From Eubacterium sp. (GTDB taxonomy: Bacteria > Bacillota > Clostridia > Oscillospirales > Acutalibacteraceae), in assembly GCA_015655975.1 (NCBI GenBank), contig DVEP01000042.1, positions 1 to 50,738 on the forward strand: 50,738 bases of DNA, given 5' to 3'. Under the pieces are notes generated by a model. That model was given only the letters and a program-made list of their open reading frames with translations, was not told the DNA's origin and did not search any database. The stretch's first letter is position 1, and each line of letters starts with the position of its first letter. The position numbers and the translations under genes were made by a program. Below are positions 39,615 through 48,571 of this stretch, piece by piece.

Positions 39615-40987
39615 TTCCATTCTCCGATAAATTCTTTGTATTCTTTTGCATAGGCATCCACAAGTTTTTCCGCAAGTGAGTACGAAGCAACAAGAGGGTG
39701 AATCATCAGCGCCTGTACGGCTTTTTGTCTGCTTTTTTCTACAATTGCTTCTACTGTCAGATTTTCGTACTGCTTAACTGTTTTTATGAGATTTTTGAAC
39801 ATCTCCGGAACATATTTTACCGAGTGAGGATGAACGCCGTCTGAATCAACGGTGCAGGAAAGTTCACAAACATCTTCCGCTCTCAAAAAGTCAAGCGCGT
39901 TTCCGTTTGGTACTGACAGCACCATTTCAGTCGGTTTTTTACTGTTTTTTGCCCTAATGAAATTGAGCGCAACAGCTGCGTATCCGCCTTCGTCTTTTTG
40001 AGAAATATATTCGTCAACAGTCGGTACTGCAAATTTTTCGTTTCTCACAGTACCTGACTCAATGGAAAAATAACTGTTTTCGCGCATTGCGTAGTGGCTC
40101 ATAAATATGTTAAAAGCTTTGTCAAAATTTTTGTCAATATCGAGTTCCTTTAACTCTTTCATCATATTTTTGTTTATTTCACAAATGGTTTCGCCTCTTG
40201 TTTTTTCACTTTTCAAAACGGAGTCAATTGCTTTTTCACGATAGTAGTAAAAATAAAGATATTCGTTTGGCAAAAAGTTTTCGCAGACGGAAATAAGTTC
40301 TTTGTCAAACAATCTCATTTCTGTGTCAGTATATAGTTTGGGGTTTGAAAGAATTTTTTCGGTAACATTTTCGCCATTAATTTTAAAATCATAAAACCAC
40401 GAAAGATGGTTGAGTCCGAAACATTCGCCCGTAAGATTTTCTTCTCCTGAAATATTTTTCAGCTGACGAAAAAAACTGCTCGGAGCATCACAAACACCGT
40501 AAACATTGTTGTACCCGTAACTGCGCATTGCTTGAGTTACAAGTCCGCTCGGGTTTGTGAAATTGAAAATCGGAGCGTTTGGCTTTGAGATTTTTTTTGC
40601 TTTTTCACAGTATTCTTTCATTATATGTATGCTGCGAAGCGCCATGGCAAAACCGCCGGCGCCTGTTGTTTCCTGACCGAGAAGTCCGAGATTGAGCGCA
40701 GTGCGTTCGTCAAAAACTCTGCCCTCATCACTTTTTGCGCGGATGGTTGTAATGATAAAGTCAGCGTTTTTGAGCGCGTCATCTGCATTTAAAGTGAGAT
40801 TGAAGTTAAGGTCAGGCGCTATAATTTTCGCTATTTTCACAGCAATCTTGCCGTATATGAACAGTTTTTCACTGTCCGTATCCATAAAGACAACTTCGGT
40901 TATGTCGAGTTCTTTTGCACTCAGAGCTATTGATTTGGCAAGAAACGGCGAACGAACACCTCCGCCTCCCAATACTGCAAGTTTCAT
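39611..40987 (-). CDS. GH4 NAD-dependent glycosidase (6-phospho-beta-glucosidase-like)
   Basis: 458 residues. GGGGVRSPF is the NAD loop at the N-terminus; FTNPSGLVTQA and the metal-ligand motif GVCDAP with C166, plus GLNHLSWF with H194, define GH4. These enzymes use NAD and Mn by a redox-elimination route and accept both anomers depending on subgroup. The CDAP motif differs from CNVP of typical 6-phospho-beta-glucosidases and CHEV/CHSV of alpha types, so substrate is open. No PTS lies in the operon, so a non-phosphorylated or externally phosphorylated glycoside is possible. Start ATG 40987 after AGGTGAG. Confidence 0.87.
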   Translation of the reverse strand: MKLAVLGGGGVRSPFLAKSIALSAKELDITEVVFMDTDSEKLFIYGKIAVKIAKIIAPDLNFNLTLNADDALKNADFIITTIRAKSDEGRVFDERTALNLGLLGQETTGAGGFAMALRSIHIMKEYCEKAKKISKPNAPIFNFTNPSGLVTQAMRSYGYNNVYGVCDAPSSFFRQLKNISGEENLTGECFGLNHLSWFYDFKINGENVTEKILSNPKLYTDTEMRLFDKELISVCENFLPNEYLYFYYYREKAIDSVLKSEKTRGETICEINKNMMKELKELDIDKNFDKAFNIFMSHYAMRENSYFSIESGTVRNEKFAVPTVDEYISQKDEGGYAAVALNFIRAKNSKKPTEMVLSVPNGNALDFLRAEDVCELSCTVDSDGVHPHSVKYVPEMFKNLIKTVKQYENLTVEAIVEKSRQKAVQALMIHPLVASYSLAEKLVDAYAKEYKEFIGEWK

Positions 40988-41002
40988 ATATCTCACCTTT
41001 CT

Positions 41003-41887
41003 TTAATCTGATTGTTTGAGCAATTTCTTTGAATAAAGAGAAAAGTTTGTCTGCATAATTTTATCGCACATTGCTTTATCGACAAAATCAAGAACATACC
41101 AACCCGAACATTCATCGGTTTTAATTTCATATTGGTTAAAGTATTTATTGATGACAGCTGCATTTTTTTGCGGAGAAGAGTTTGAAGCAGTGCTGAAGAA
41201 GTTTAATGCAACCGTGTTTTCGTCGGGTTTTGCGTATTGACAAAAATTTTTGCATATTTCCCATTTTTTGTACGGTTCAACATTGTAGCAGTCCTGTATA
41301 ATTGCCGAAAATTTTTCGTTTGTTGTAATTTTAAAAGGTTCGGTTTCGTTTTTACTTTTTTGGTTTTTCCAAACTGAAAAATCAAGACCGCACCTGTCCT
41401 TTTGCTTTGCTCTGCACCTGCGCATCAAAACAATTTTCCCCCGTACCTCCGAAAGTTTCGGCACTCTGTTTTCCGTGAACCAAATATTGTTGTTTGAGAT
41501 GTATTTTTTATGAAAAAGGGAAAAGAATTTTTCTGCAAAAATTCCCATTGCGCCCCTGTCTTTTTTGATGGATACAACTATTGTTTCGCGTGGGTTTTCC
41601 TTTAAAAATTGTGTAAATGTATCTAAAACCATGTCAAAAGTAAGAAGACCGGTTTTCTTTTCATCACAAAAGCAATCTGCATAGCCGTGAATAAGATACA
41701 CTGTGTTGTTTATTGCAAAAAGCCTGATGTCAAAAATCCGTACTCCCGCTTCGAGTTGCTCTCTGACAGACAGTTCTTGACACTTGGCAAATTTTGAAAA
41801 AGAAACAAATGCCGTTGCGCTGTCATGCGTGCCGATAAGGTTTAAGCAGGAAATAGGAATATTGCCTGAAATGTTTGTTAAATACAA
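41003..41887 (-). CDS. Phosphatidylinositol-specific phospholipase C-like enzyme
   Basis: 294 residues without a signal peptide. The PI-PLC X-domain is clear: LIGTHDSATAF with the first catalytic His (H21), LEAGVRIFDIRLF with the Asp/Arg pair, YLIHGYADC with the second His (about 67), and a C-terminal segment WYVLDFVDKAM. It should cleave glycerophosphoinositol- or inositol-phosphodiester bonds; the lack of a signal peptide suggests a cytoplasmic substrate. TTG start at 41887, 8 nt after GAGGT. First gene of the operon; the gap to GH4 is 15 nt. Confidence 0.87.
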   Translation of the reverse strand: MYLTNISGNIPISCLNLIGTHDSATAFVSFSKFAKCQELSVREQLEAGVRIFDIRLFAINNTVYLIHGYADCFCDEKKTGLLTFDMVLDTFTQFLKENPRETIVVSIKKDRGAMGIFAEKFFSLFHKKYISNNNIWFTENRVPKLSEVRGKIVLMRRCRAKQKDRCGLDFSVWKNQKSKNETEPFKITTNEKFSAIIQDCYNVEPYKKWEICKNFCQYAKPDENTVALNFFSTASNSSPQKNAAVINKYFNQYEIKTDECSGWYVLDFVDKAMCDKIMQTNFSLYSKKLLKQSD

Positions 41888-42034
41888 ATTCTGTACCTCT
41901 ATTTATTAATCTGTAAATTTAATGATAAATCATTTTATACAAAAAATCAATATCAAATTCAGATATTTATATGAAAAATTAACAACAAAAGAAAAGCGTT
42001 GCAAAATAGATAATTCGTTTATGTTTTTACAGAT

Positions 42035-42074
42035 AAAAAAATGCCGATTTAGTAAAATCACTAAATCGGCATTT
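42035..42074 (-). terminator. Terminator of the CdaR-type regulator gene
   Basis: AAATGCCGATTTAGT and its complement (42039-42053, 42060-42074) form a 15-bp stem followed on minus by TTTTTTT. The stretch 41888-42034 leads the operon; a TATAAA about 41937 is a weak -10 candidate. Confidence 0.92.
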
Positions 42075-42086
42075 ATATAACAATTA

Positions 42087-43172
42087 TCAGTATTTAATAG
42101 GACTTGAGTTGAGATATTTGTTAACCATGAGAGCAACTTTGAAAACGATTGCGTCGTCAAATTCTCTTAAGTCAAGACCTGTGAGTTTTTTGATTTTTTC
42201 AAGTCTGTAAACAAGTGTGTTTCTGTGTACGAACAGTTTTCTCGATGTTTCGGAAACATTAAGGTTGTTTTCAAAGAACTTTTGTATTGTGAACAAAGTT
42301 TCTTGGTCAAGACTGTCGATAGAGCCTCTTTTGAAAACTTCTTTTAGGAAAATTTCGCAAAGAGTTGTCGGAAGTTGGTAGATAAGACGGGCAATTCCGA
42401 GATTTTCGTAGCTGATGATTGTTTTTTCAGTGTCGAAAACTTTGCCTACTTCAAGCGCAATTTGAGCCTCTTTGAATGAGTGTGCAAGTTCTTTGATACC
42501 TGTTACGCAGGTACCGATACCTACTACTGCCTGAATGAAAAACTCTGTTGAAAGAGTGTCGCAAACAGAACGAGCAAGTTTTTCAAGGTCTTTTGTGTCA
42601 ACATTCGGTCGCACTTCTTTAATGAGGGCAATATCTTTTTCGTTGATGTTTACAACGAAATCTTTGCTTTTGTCAGGGAAGAAGTTTTGAATGACATCGA
42701 AAACAGAAACATCTGTCTGCTGACCTATTCTGATTAAAAATACAACTCGTGTTGCGTCGTTGTTAAAGCGAAGTTCTCTTGATTTGATGAGAATATCGCC
42801 GGGCAGAATATTGTCAAGGATGACATTCTTTATAAAGTTTGAACGGTTGAATTTTTCGTCGTTGTTAATTTTGATTTGATTGAGAGAGATTGCGATAAGG
42901 TCAGCGTATCTCTTTGAAAGTTCGTCTGTGCCGTCAACGAAAACTGCGTATTCGGGGTGAACTGAGTTGCCGAACGCTTTGTATGTGCAAGACTCAACGC
43001 AGATTTGAAGACCGTTGAAAACACCTGCCGATATAACACCTTTTCTCACATCGCCGACAAGACCGAGGTCGCTGCTTGCAATGATATTTCCGCTTTCGTC
43101 AACAACGCCTATAGTTCTGTCAATTGCCTCTCGCATTTGATGAATTACGCTTTGGAACAATCTGTTTGGCAA
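42087..43172 (-). CDS. CdaR/PucR-type transcriptional regulator (sugar diacid recognition family)
   Basis: 361 residues. The N-terminal sugar-diacid recognition domain (FQSVIHQMREAIDRTIGVVD), a central GGDEF-like domain (about 240-300) and the C-terminal PucR HTH (LNVSETSRKLFVHRNTLVYRLEKI) are in the order of CdaR. It probably activates nearby carbohydrate genes, with the PI-PLC/GH4 operon just downstream on the same strand as the first suspect. The TTG start at 43172 is fixed by GGAGG 7 nt upstream. It has its own promoter and terminator. Confidence 0.85.
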   Translation of the reverse strand: MPNRLFQSVIHQMREAIDRTIGVVDESGNIIASSDLGLVGDVRKGVISAGVFNGLQICVESCTYKAFGNSVHPEYAVFVDGTDELSKRYADLIAISLNQIKINNDEKFNRSNFIKNVILDNILPGDILIKSRELRFNNDATRVVFLIRIGQQTDVSVFDVIQNFFPDKSKDFVVNINEKDIALIKEVRPNVDTKDLEKLARSVCDTLSTEFFIQAVVGIGTCVTGIKELAHSFKEAQIALEVGKVFDTEKTIISYENLGIARLIYQLPTTLCEIFLKEVFKRGSIDSLDQETLFTIQKFFENNLNVSETSRKLFVHRNTLVYRLEKIKKLTGLDLREFDDAIVFKVALMVNKYLNSSPIKY

Positions 43173-43221
43173 AATAACTCCTCCTTGCAAATAAAGTTGC
43201 ACAAAAATTTTGTACACTATT

Positions 43222-43257
43222 TGTTGATATTATACAACATAGTTGATGATATTGCAA
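43222..43257 (-). promoter_or_regulatory. Promoter and possible operator of the CdaR-type gene
   Basis: TTGCAA (43252-43257) and TATAAT (43229-43234) on minus with a 17-nt spacer. TGTTG/CAACA (43222-43226, 43235-43239) form a palindrome around the -10 box and could allow autoregulation. The rest of 43258-43458 has AT-rich sequence with a weak ATAATCAA/TTGATTAT hairpin near 43342-43364 and no gene. Confidence 0.55.
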
Positions 43258-43458
43258 CCTTTTTTAATAATTCTTTAGTAATTATTTGTGCGATATGTAT
43301 AACACTTAAAAAATGAAATTATTTTACACAATATATTGTAGTATAATCAATTAAAAGTTGATTATTTAACCATAATAGTACAATTTGACCAATGTTTGCT
43401 CTTTCAATGCACTTCCTTTTTAACCGTTAAAGGTCTTGAAACTGTCGAATGCTGTCGG

Positions 43459-44154
43459 TCAGTTTTTTATTTTTTCTACTTCTTCTTTTGAAAGTATTTT
43501 ACACTCGCCTTCTTTTAAAGACGCGTCAAGTCGAAGTCCGCCTATTTTTGTGCGTTTCAACTCCAATACTTCTATTTTGTGCTTTTTAAACATTCGTTTA
43601 ATCTGGTGGTAAAGTCCTTGTTTGATTGTAATTTCGGCGTGGTAAAAGTCGGGGTTCGGTACGAGTTTAGCCTCAAGCAGTTTTTCGCCCGACAAAGTCA
43701 TTCCGCCTTCAAAATCTTCTGTTACATTTTCATCAAACGGCTTGTCCAAAACAGCTTCATAAACTTTTTCAACATGTTTTTTCGGGCTTAAAATATCGTG
43801 GGCAAAATTCCCGTCGTCTGTAATCAGACAAAAGCCCGTAGTGTTTTTGTCAAGTCTGCCGGCAGGGAAAAGTCCGTTTCTTTTTAAATCATTCGGCAAA
43901 ATATCTATTACGGTTTTTTCTTTGCCCTGCGACGCGCTTACAACACCTTTCGGTTTGTTAAGCATAATATAAATAAATTCTCTGTATTCTTTATTTTCCC
44001 CGTTTATCGTCAGTTTTGCATTTTCGCTGACTTTTTCATCGCAGCTTAAAACAGTTTTGCCGTCAACAGATACTTCGCCGTTTTTTATTAAGTTTTTTGC
44101 GTCTTTGCGTGAAATATTGTTTGCTTTAGCAACAAGTTTGTCAAGTCTTTGCAT
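43459..44154 (-). CDS. rsuA: 16S rRNA pseudouridine synthase, RsuA family
   Basis: 231 residues. An S4 RNA-binding domain (MQRLDKLVAKANNISRKDA) and the catalytic domain with GRLDKNTTG (catalytic Asp) and GLYHQIKRMF identify the RsuA/RluB/RluE group; overall it fits RsuA (position 516). It overlaps the DUF4830-like gene by 14 nt, so translation is coupled. Last gene before the CdaR region. Confidence 0.93.
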   Translation of the reverse strand: MQRLDKLVAKANNISRKDAKNLIKNGEVSVDGKTVLSCDEKVSENAKLTINGENKEYREFIYIMLNKPKGVVSASQGKEKTVIDILPNDLKRNGLFPAGRLDKNTTGFCLITDDGNFAHDILSPKKHVEKVYEAVLDKPFDENVTEDFEGGMTLSGEKLLEAKLVPNPDFYHAEITIKQGLYHQIKRMFKKHKIEVLELKRTKIGGLRLDASLKEGECKILSKEEVEKIKN

Positions 44155-44620
44155 ATTTAAAACCGTGCATGAATCCGCTTTCGGCGTTTGTCGAACATAT
44201 ATCTCCGCCGATTATTTTACCGTTGTAAACAAGTATGTCGGCGTATATAAATTCGTCTTTTTCATGCCCTTCGTAGTTGTTTATTTTGTAAGAATACAAG
44301 GTCGCTTTTTTTCCCTTGTAGTCTTCAAGGTCAAAACCCTGCGCAGTTTGAATTTCGTTGTACTGCTTATAAACATCGTTGAAATACATTGGTATTTTAA
44401 CTTCTTTTTGCGAATATCTCGGCTCAAATTCCCAACCGAAACTTTGCAGAAATTCGGCTCTTTCCTTTTCTGTTTCTCCGCTTATTTCTGCCTTTGTCTG
44501 TGTCGCCGGTTTTGCAGAATGATTGCCTAAAAATGTAAGAATCATTACAATAATTCCAAGCAGGCACATTGAAATTCCGAAAATTGTTTTGGGCTTTGCT
44601 TTAAAAGTCATAACACGCAT
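44141..44620 (-). CDS. DUF4830-type membrane-anchored protein
   Basis: 159 residues. An N-terminal membrane helix (about 12-32) and an outer domain with FLQSFGWEFEP, IPMYFNDVYKQYNEIQ and GFDLEDYKGK, the pattern of DUF4830. Function unknown. AGGAGT lies 5 nt before the ATG at 44620, but site and start are folded into a 13-bp perfect hairpin (44614-44649). It is cotranscribed with hflX upstream (62-nt gap) and rsuA downstream (overlap). Confidence 0.8.
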   Translation of the reverse strand: MRVMTFKAKPKTIFGISMCLLGIIVMILTFLGNHSAKPATQTKAEISGETEKERAEFLQSFGWEFEPRYSQKEVKIPMYFNDVYKQYNEIQTAQGFDLEDYKGKKATLYSYKINNYEGHEKDEFIYADILVYNGKIIGGDICSTNAESGFMHGFKYAKT

Positions 44621-44649
44621 AAAATCACTCCTAAAAGATTTTATGCGTG
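44614..44649 (-). promoter_or_regulatory. Perfect 13-bp hairpin holding the ribosome binding site and start codon of the DUF4830 gene
   Basis: CACGCATAAAATC (44614-44626) and its exact complement (44637-44649) flank a 10-nt loop. On the mRNA the loop contains AGGAGT and the 3' arm contains the ATG. Folding would bury the start codon; opening it would allow translation. It resembles a thermosensor or translational switch. No T-run follows, so it is not a normal terminator for hflX. Confidence 0.6.
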
Positions 44650-44682
44650 CAGTTTTGTAAAAAGTACAGTTTAAGGTGTAAT

Positions 44683-45927
44683 TTACTGAATATAGTTTTT
44701 GAACTTGTCAAGCAGTGAAATATCTGCAAGAACATCTGCCAAAATTCCGTTTTCGGTGTATTCTTCGCTGAAAACCACACCGCCATTTCTGATTTTTGCC
44801 AGCAGTGAACCGTCTGAAAAAGGCACAAGCAGTTTTTCACGCCTTTTTGTTTTCGGCAGTTTGTTTACTATTTCGTTTAACAATTCATCTATTCCCATTG
44901 CGTACTTTGCGCTGATTTTGACTGTCTTTCCCATAAAAACAAGTTCGTTTTCGTTTACCAAATCGCATTTGTTGAGTACGGTTATCATAGGAGTTGCGCC
45001 GCATCCGAGCGATGTTATAAGATTGTTTGTTACTTCTATGTGCTCATAGCAATCTTCACTTGAAGCGTCGCATACATTGAGTATAAGGTCGGCGTAAATG
45101 GCTTCTTCAAGAGTAGATTTGAACGCTTCTACAAGATGGTGAGGAAGTCTGCGAATGAGACCTACGGTATCCACAAGCATCACACTTTGACCGTTTGGCA
45201 AGTTGAGTTTTCTTGCCGTCGGGTCAAGAGTTGCAAAAAGTTTGTCTTCTTCAAGCACACCTGCGTTTGTAAGCAAGTTCATCAGTGTGGATTTGCCTGC
45301 GTTTGTGTAGCCTACAATCGCAATACTTAGCGCACCGTTTTTTCTGCGTCGTTCGTGCATCAATTTTCTGCGCTTTTCCATTTCTGCGAGTTCAACGGTG
45401 AGATTTTGTATCCTTTTTCTTATGTGCCTTTTGTCGCTCTCAAGTTTTGTTTCACCGGGTCCTCTTGTGCCTATACCGCCGCCCAGTCGGGAAAGCGCAG
45501 TGCCTTTGCCTGCAAGACGGGGCAGAGAATACTTGAGTTGAGCAAGTTCAACCTGAATTTTACCCTCACTGCTTTTCGCTCTTTTTGCAAAAATATCGAG
45601 TATGAGATTTGTTCTGTCAATTACTCTGACATCTGTTTCGTCTTCTATATTTCTTGCCTGAGTGGGAGTGAGTTCGTCATCTGCTATAATTAAATCTATT
45701 TCATTTGCGCTGCAAAATTGTTTGACTTCCTGAAGTCTTCCCGTGCCGATATATGTTGCGCTGTTCGGCGCGGAGCGTTTTTGTAAAACAGTCGCTTTAA
45801 CTTCTGCGCCTGCAGTGTCGGCTAATTCGGCAAGTTCTTCTATTGAAGTCTCTGCGTCATACAGTCCGCAGTCAACACCTATTAGCAGCGCTTTTTCTTT
45901 TTTGTTTTGTGTTTGAGTGTTTTCCAT
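44683..45927 (-). CDS. hflX: GTPase HflX
   Basis: A ribosome-splitting GTPase of 414 residues. The HflX N-terminal domain (SATYIGTGRLQEVKQF, the linker GGGIGTRGPGE), the G domain (GYTNAGKSTLMN, DTVGLIRRLP, NKCD) and a short C-terminal domain are complete. ATG overlaps the PBP gene stop as TAATG, so the two are coupled. Together with DUF4830 and rsuA it ends the operon of the cell-wall cluster. Confidence 0.95.
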   Translation of the reverse strand: MENTQTQNKKEKALLIGVDCGLYDAETSIEELAELADTAGAEVKATVLQKRSAPNSATYIGTGRLQEVKQFCSANEIDLIIADDELTPTQARNIEDETDVRVIDRTNLILDIFAKRAKSSEGKIQVELAQLKYSLPRLAGKGTALSRLGGGIGTRGPGETKLESDKRHIRKRIQNLTVELAEMEKRRKLMHERRRKNGALSIAIVGYTNAGKSTLMNLLTNAGVLEEDKLFATLDPTARKLNLPNGQSVMLVDTVGLIRRLPHHLVEAFKSTLEEAIYADLILNVCDASSEDCYEHIEVTNNLITSLGCGATPMITVLNKCDLVNENELVFMGKTVKISAKYAMGIDELLNEIVNKLPKTKRREKLLVPFSDGSLLAKIRNGGVVFSEEYTENGILADVLADISLLDKFKNYIQ

Positions 45928-47303
45928 TAATCTTTGTCAACAACCTTTTGTAAAACTTTGTTAGCAACAGGGCCTGCATTTTGAGAACCTGAACCGCCTT
46001 TTTCAATTACAACAACAAAAGCGTACGGGTTTTCGCTGTCGTCCATAAACCCTACAAACCATGCTGTATTGTGTTCCGTAACATCGTCAATCTGGGCAGT
46101 ACCACTTTTTGCACAAAGGTGCAGACCTTTATAGCGATAGTCGCCGTAGTTTGTTTTGACATTGTTGCGCATCAGTTCTTTTAGTTTTTCTGCTACTTCA
46201 GGCGACATCAACTGTTCTTCTTTGGCTGAAGAAGACTCTTTGAGCGGATTGTTTGAATTTTCAGGGTACATATAGGTCATCGGAACGGCTTTTCCTTCGT
46301 TTCCTATTGCTCCTGCCAAACGCATCATTGCAACAGGGGAAACCATAGTTGTATATTGACCGATACCTGCCCATCCTAAATCGTCGGTTTGTGCGTCGGA
46401 AAGGTCAAATCTGCCTGTTGACGATTTAATTGAATCAATGTAAACAGGCGAGGTGAGACCGAGTTTTTTTACGGTTTGCGTCAATTTTTCAGTGCCGAGT
46501 TCTATTGCTATTTGAGCAAATGTAGAGTTGCACGACTTTGACAATGCCTGCTTTAAGTTTATTCTTCCGTGAGTTGCGTTGCAGATAATTTCTCCGCCGC
46601 CCTCGGGTTTGTATGAACCCGTACATTTCCAAGTTCTGTCCATAATATCGGGTATGTTTTCGATTGCACAAATTGTAACAACTATTTTAAAAGTCGAACC
46701 TGGCGCATAAAGACCGCTGATGAGTTTATTCATATATGCACCGCTGTATTTGTCGTTTGAGTCGATATCTTTCGGAATATCGTTGACATCGTATGTCGGT
46801 GAGGAAACATTGCAAATTATTTCGCCTGTTTTGTAGTTGAAAACACCGACGGTACCTTTTCTGCCGTCAAGCGCTTTTAAAGCAGTTTCGCAAACATCTG
46901 CGTCAACACTGAGTTTAATATCGTTGCCTCTGCCCGCTTTTTTAATATTGTAAACACCGTTTAAAAGAGAGTACCCTGTAAGGTCTGCGTCTATAGTTTC
47001 CTGAATGCCTGTTGAAATGAAACCTTTTTTGTCGCCTACAATATGAAGCGTAGATTTTCGTATTCCTTCGTCTTCGTTATATATTTTGTCCGAATCTTCT
47101 GTTTTTACAAGTTCCACACCGTTTCTGTCGTAAATAGTTCCCAAACCTATAAACGAGCCGTGAGAATAGAGATTGTAGTTGTAACGGTGCATAACCCATT
47201 CGTTTGCTTCGGTTACAAATGAATAGGTAAGAAAACCCAAACCGCCTAAAAAACATATAATTATCAGCCAGAGGAATATTCCTCTTTTTGTTATCATTTT
47301 CAT
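45927..47303 (-). CDS. Penicillin-binding transpeptidase, class B (PbpA/FtsI-like)
   Basis: 458 residues: one N-terminal membrane helix (8-30), then an outer transpeptidase without a large PASTA domain. The active-site serine is S203 (GSTFK), SCN at 257-259, and KSGTAQ is the third motif. About the length and layout of the PbpA paired with RodA in Firmicutes. It makes peptide cross-links for its SEDS partner (47300-48559), whose stop it overlaps by 4 nt (ATGA). Probably cell elongation or division. Confidence 0.93.
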   Translation of the reverse strand: MKMITKRGIFLWLIIICFLGGLGFLTYSFVTEANEWVMHRYNYNLYSHGSFIGLGTIYDRNGVELVKTEDSDKIYNEDEGIRKSTLHIVGDKKGFISTGIQETIDADLTGYSLLNGVYNIKKAGRGNDIKLSVDADVCETALKALDGRKGTVGVFNYKTGEIICNVSSPTYDVNDIPKDIDSNDKYSGAYMNKLISGLYAPGSTFKIVVTICAIENIPDIMDRTWKCTGSYKPEGGGEIICNATHGRINLKQALSKSCNSTFAQIAIELGTEKLTQTVKKLGLTSPVYIDSIKSSTGRFDLSDAQTDDLGWAGIGQYTTMVSPVAMMRLAGAIGNEGKAVPMTYMYPENSNNPLKESSSAKEEQLMSPEVAEKLKELMRNNVKTNYGDYRYKGLHLCAKSGTAQIDDVTEHNTAWFVGFMDDSENPYAFVVVIEKGGSGSQNAGPVANKVLQKVVDKD

Positions 47304-48559
47304 ATCTTTTTAGCACCTCCGTTGTTGTAAGTTCTTACATCAGAAGCCTTTATGAAAGCGAGAATTGCCCAACAGCAAATCATAGATGAACCGCCCTGAC
47401 TTACAAAAGGCAGAGTAACACCCGTCAGAGGCAGCACATCGGTAATTCCGAAAATGTTGAGCGCCGTTTGGAAAAGCAACATTCCTGCGCCTGCAACGGC
47501 AGTGATACTGTAAAATGCGCTTTTGCTTGCTATGGAGTTTTTGAGCGCCGAAACGGCAATTCCTACAAAGGAAAGCACTACTAAAAGTCCGAATAAAAAG
47601 CCCCATTCTTCACATATTACACCGAAAATAAGGTCGGTTGAAGAAGCGTAAACATTTCTGACATATCCTTGACCGATACCGAGACCGAGAAGACCTCCCG
47701 AGGCTATACCTACAAGCACTCTTGTCTGTTGAAGTCCAGAGCCGTTGTAGTTTTCCCAAACATGACGGTAAACGGAAAAGCGTTTCGTTACATGAGGTTT
47801 GTATTTTACAATCATTCCTGCGCCGAGAACACCTGCGGCAACAGAGTAGATGACTGTTCGTATGTCGCCCGAATTCATAAATGCCAAAATGAGAAATGTT
47901 ACAAAGAATATGAGCGCCGCGCCGAAGTCTTTAATGATGAACAGCGAGCCGACGCAGATGCATGCAAAAATTAAAAATGCCCAAATGTTTTTTGAGGTCT
48001 GGATTTTTTCAAGAGTAGCGGCGCCTACAAAGATGAACGCAACTTTTACAAACTCCGACGGCTGAAAGGTTATGCCTGTATCTTTTCCTATTTCTATCCA
48101 GTTGTTTGCGCCGTTTGTTGTTTTTGCAAGCAAAATATTGAGCGCGAGCAAAGCGACTGCACATATTGCAACGGGCAGGCGCAGTTTCATACACAAGTCA
48201 ACATTGCCCATCAGGAAAACAAGAAAAATGTGAACCGCAATACCTGCAACAATCATAATCAACTGTTTCATTGCAGAGGAGGGATTAATGCTTCCTATTA
48301 CGGTCATTCCGACTGAACACAGGAAAAAAGCAATGAATTCGAGTTCAAAATTTCGTCTGTAAAAAACATTGTAAAAAACTATTACATAGAGCCATTCGAT
48401 TTCAATAAATATTGCCATTGCCACTATGATTTGCACACCGTTTTTCTCAACACTTAAAGCAGCGGTAACACTTGTGATAGTCTGAAAAATCGAGATTAAA
48501 AAAAGCAGGACAAAGTTGTTGATTGGTTTAATTTTTGTTCGTTTTTTGTTTTTTGTCAT
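47300..48559 (-). CDS. SEDS-family peptidoglycan glycosyltransferase (FtsW/RodA/SpoVE)
   Basis: 419 residues with about ten membrane segments. ITFQPSEFVKVAFIF, the KDFGAALIFF segment (the catalytic Asp region), QQTRVLVGIASGGLLGLGIGQG and LPFVSQGGSSM are SEDS signatures. It polymerises glycan strands and works with the PBP gene that overlaps it. Whether the pair serves elongation (RodA) or division (FtsW) cannot be told from sequence; the PbpA-like partner and the FHA neighbour resemble the actinobacterial RodA setting. AGGAGG precedes the ATG. Confidence 0.93.
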   Translation of the reverse strand: MTKNKKRTKIKPINNFVLLFLISIFQTITSVTAALSVEKNGVQIIVAMAIFIEIEWLYVIVFYNVFYRRNFELEFIAFFLCSVGMTVIGSINPSSAMKQLIMIVAGIAVHIFLVFLMGNVDLCMKLRLPVAICAVALLALNILLAKTTNGANNWIEIGKDTGITFQPSEFVKVAFIFVGAATLEKIQTSKNIWAFLIFACICVGSLFIIKDFGAALIFFVTFLILAFMNSGDIRTVIYSVAAGVLGAGMIVKYKPHVTKRFSVYRHVWENYNGSGLQQTRVLVGIASGGLLGLGIGQGYVRNVYASSTDLIFGVICEEWGFLFGLLVVLSFVGIAVSALKNSIASKSAFYSITAVAGAGMLLFQTALNIFGITDVLPLTGVTLPFVSQGGSSMICCWAILAFIKASDVRTYNNGGAKKI

Positions 48560-48571
48560 TGTTACCCTCCT

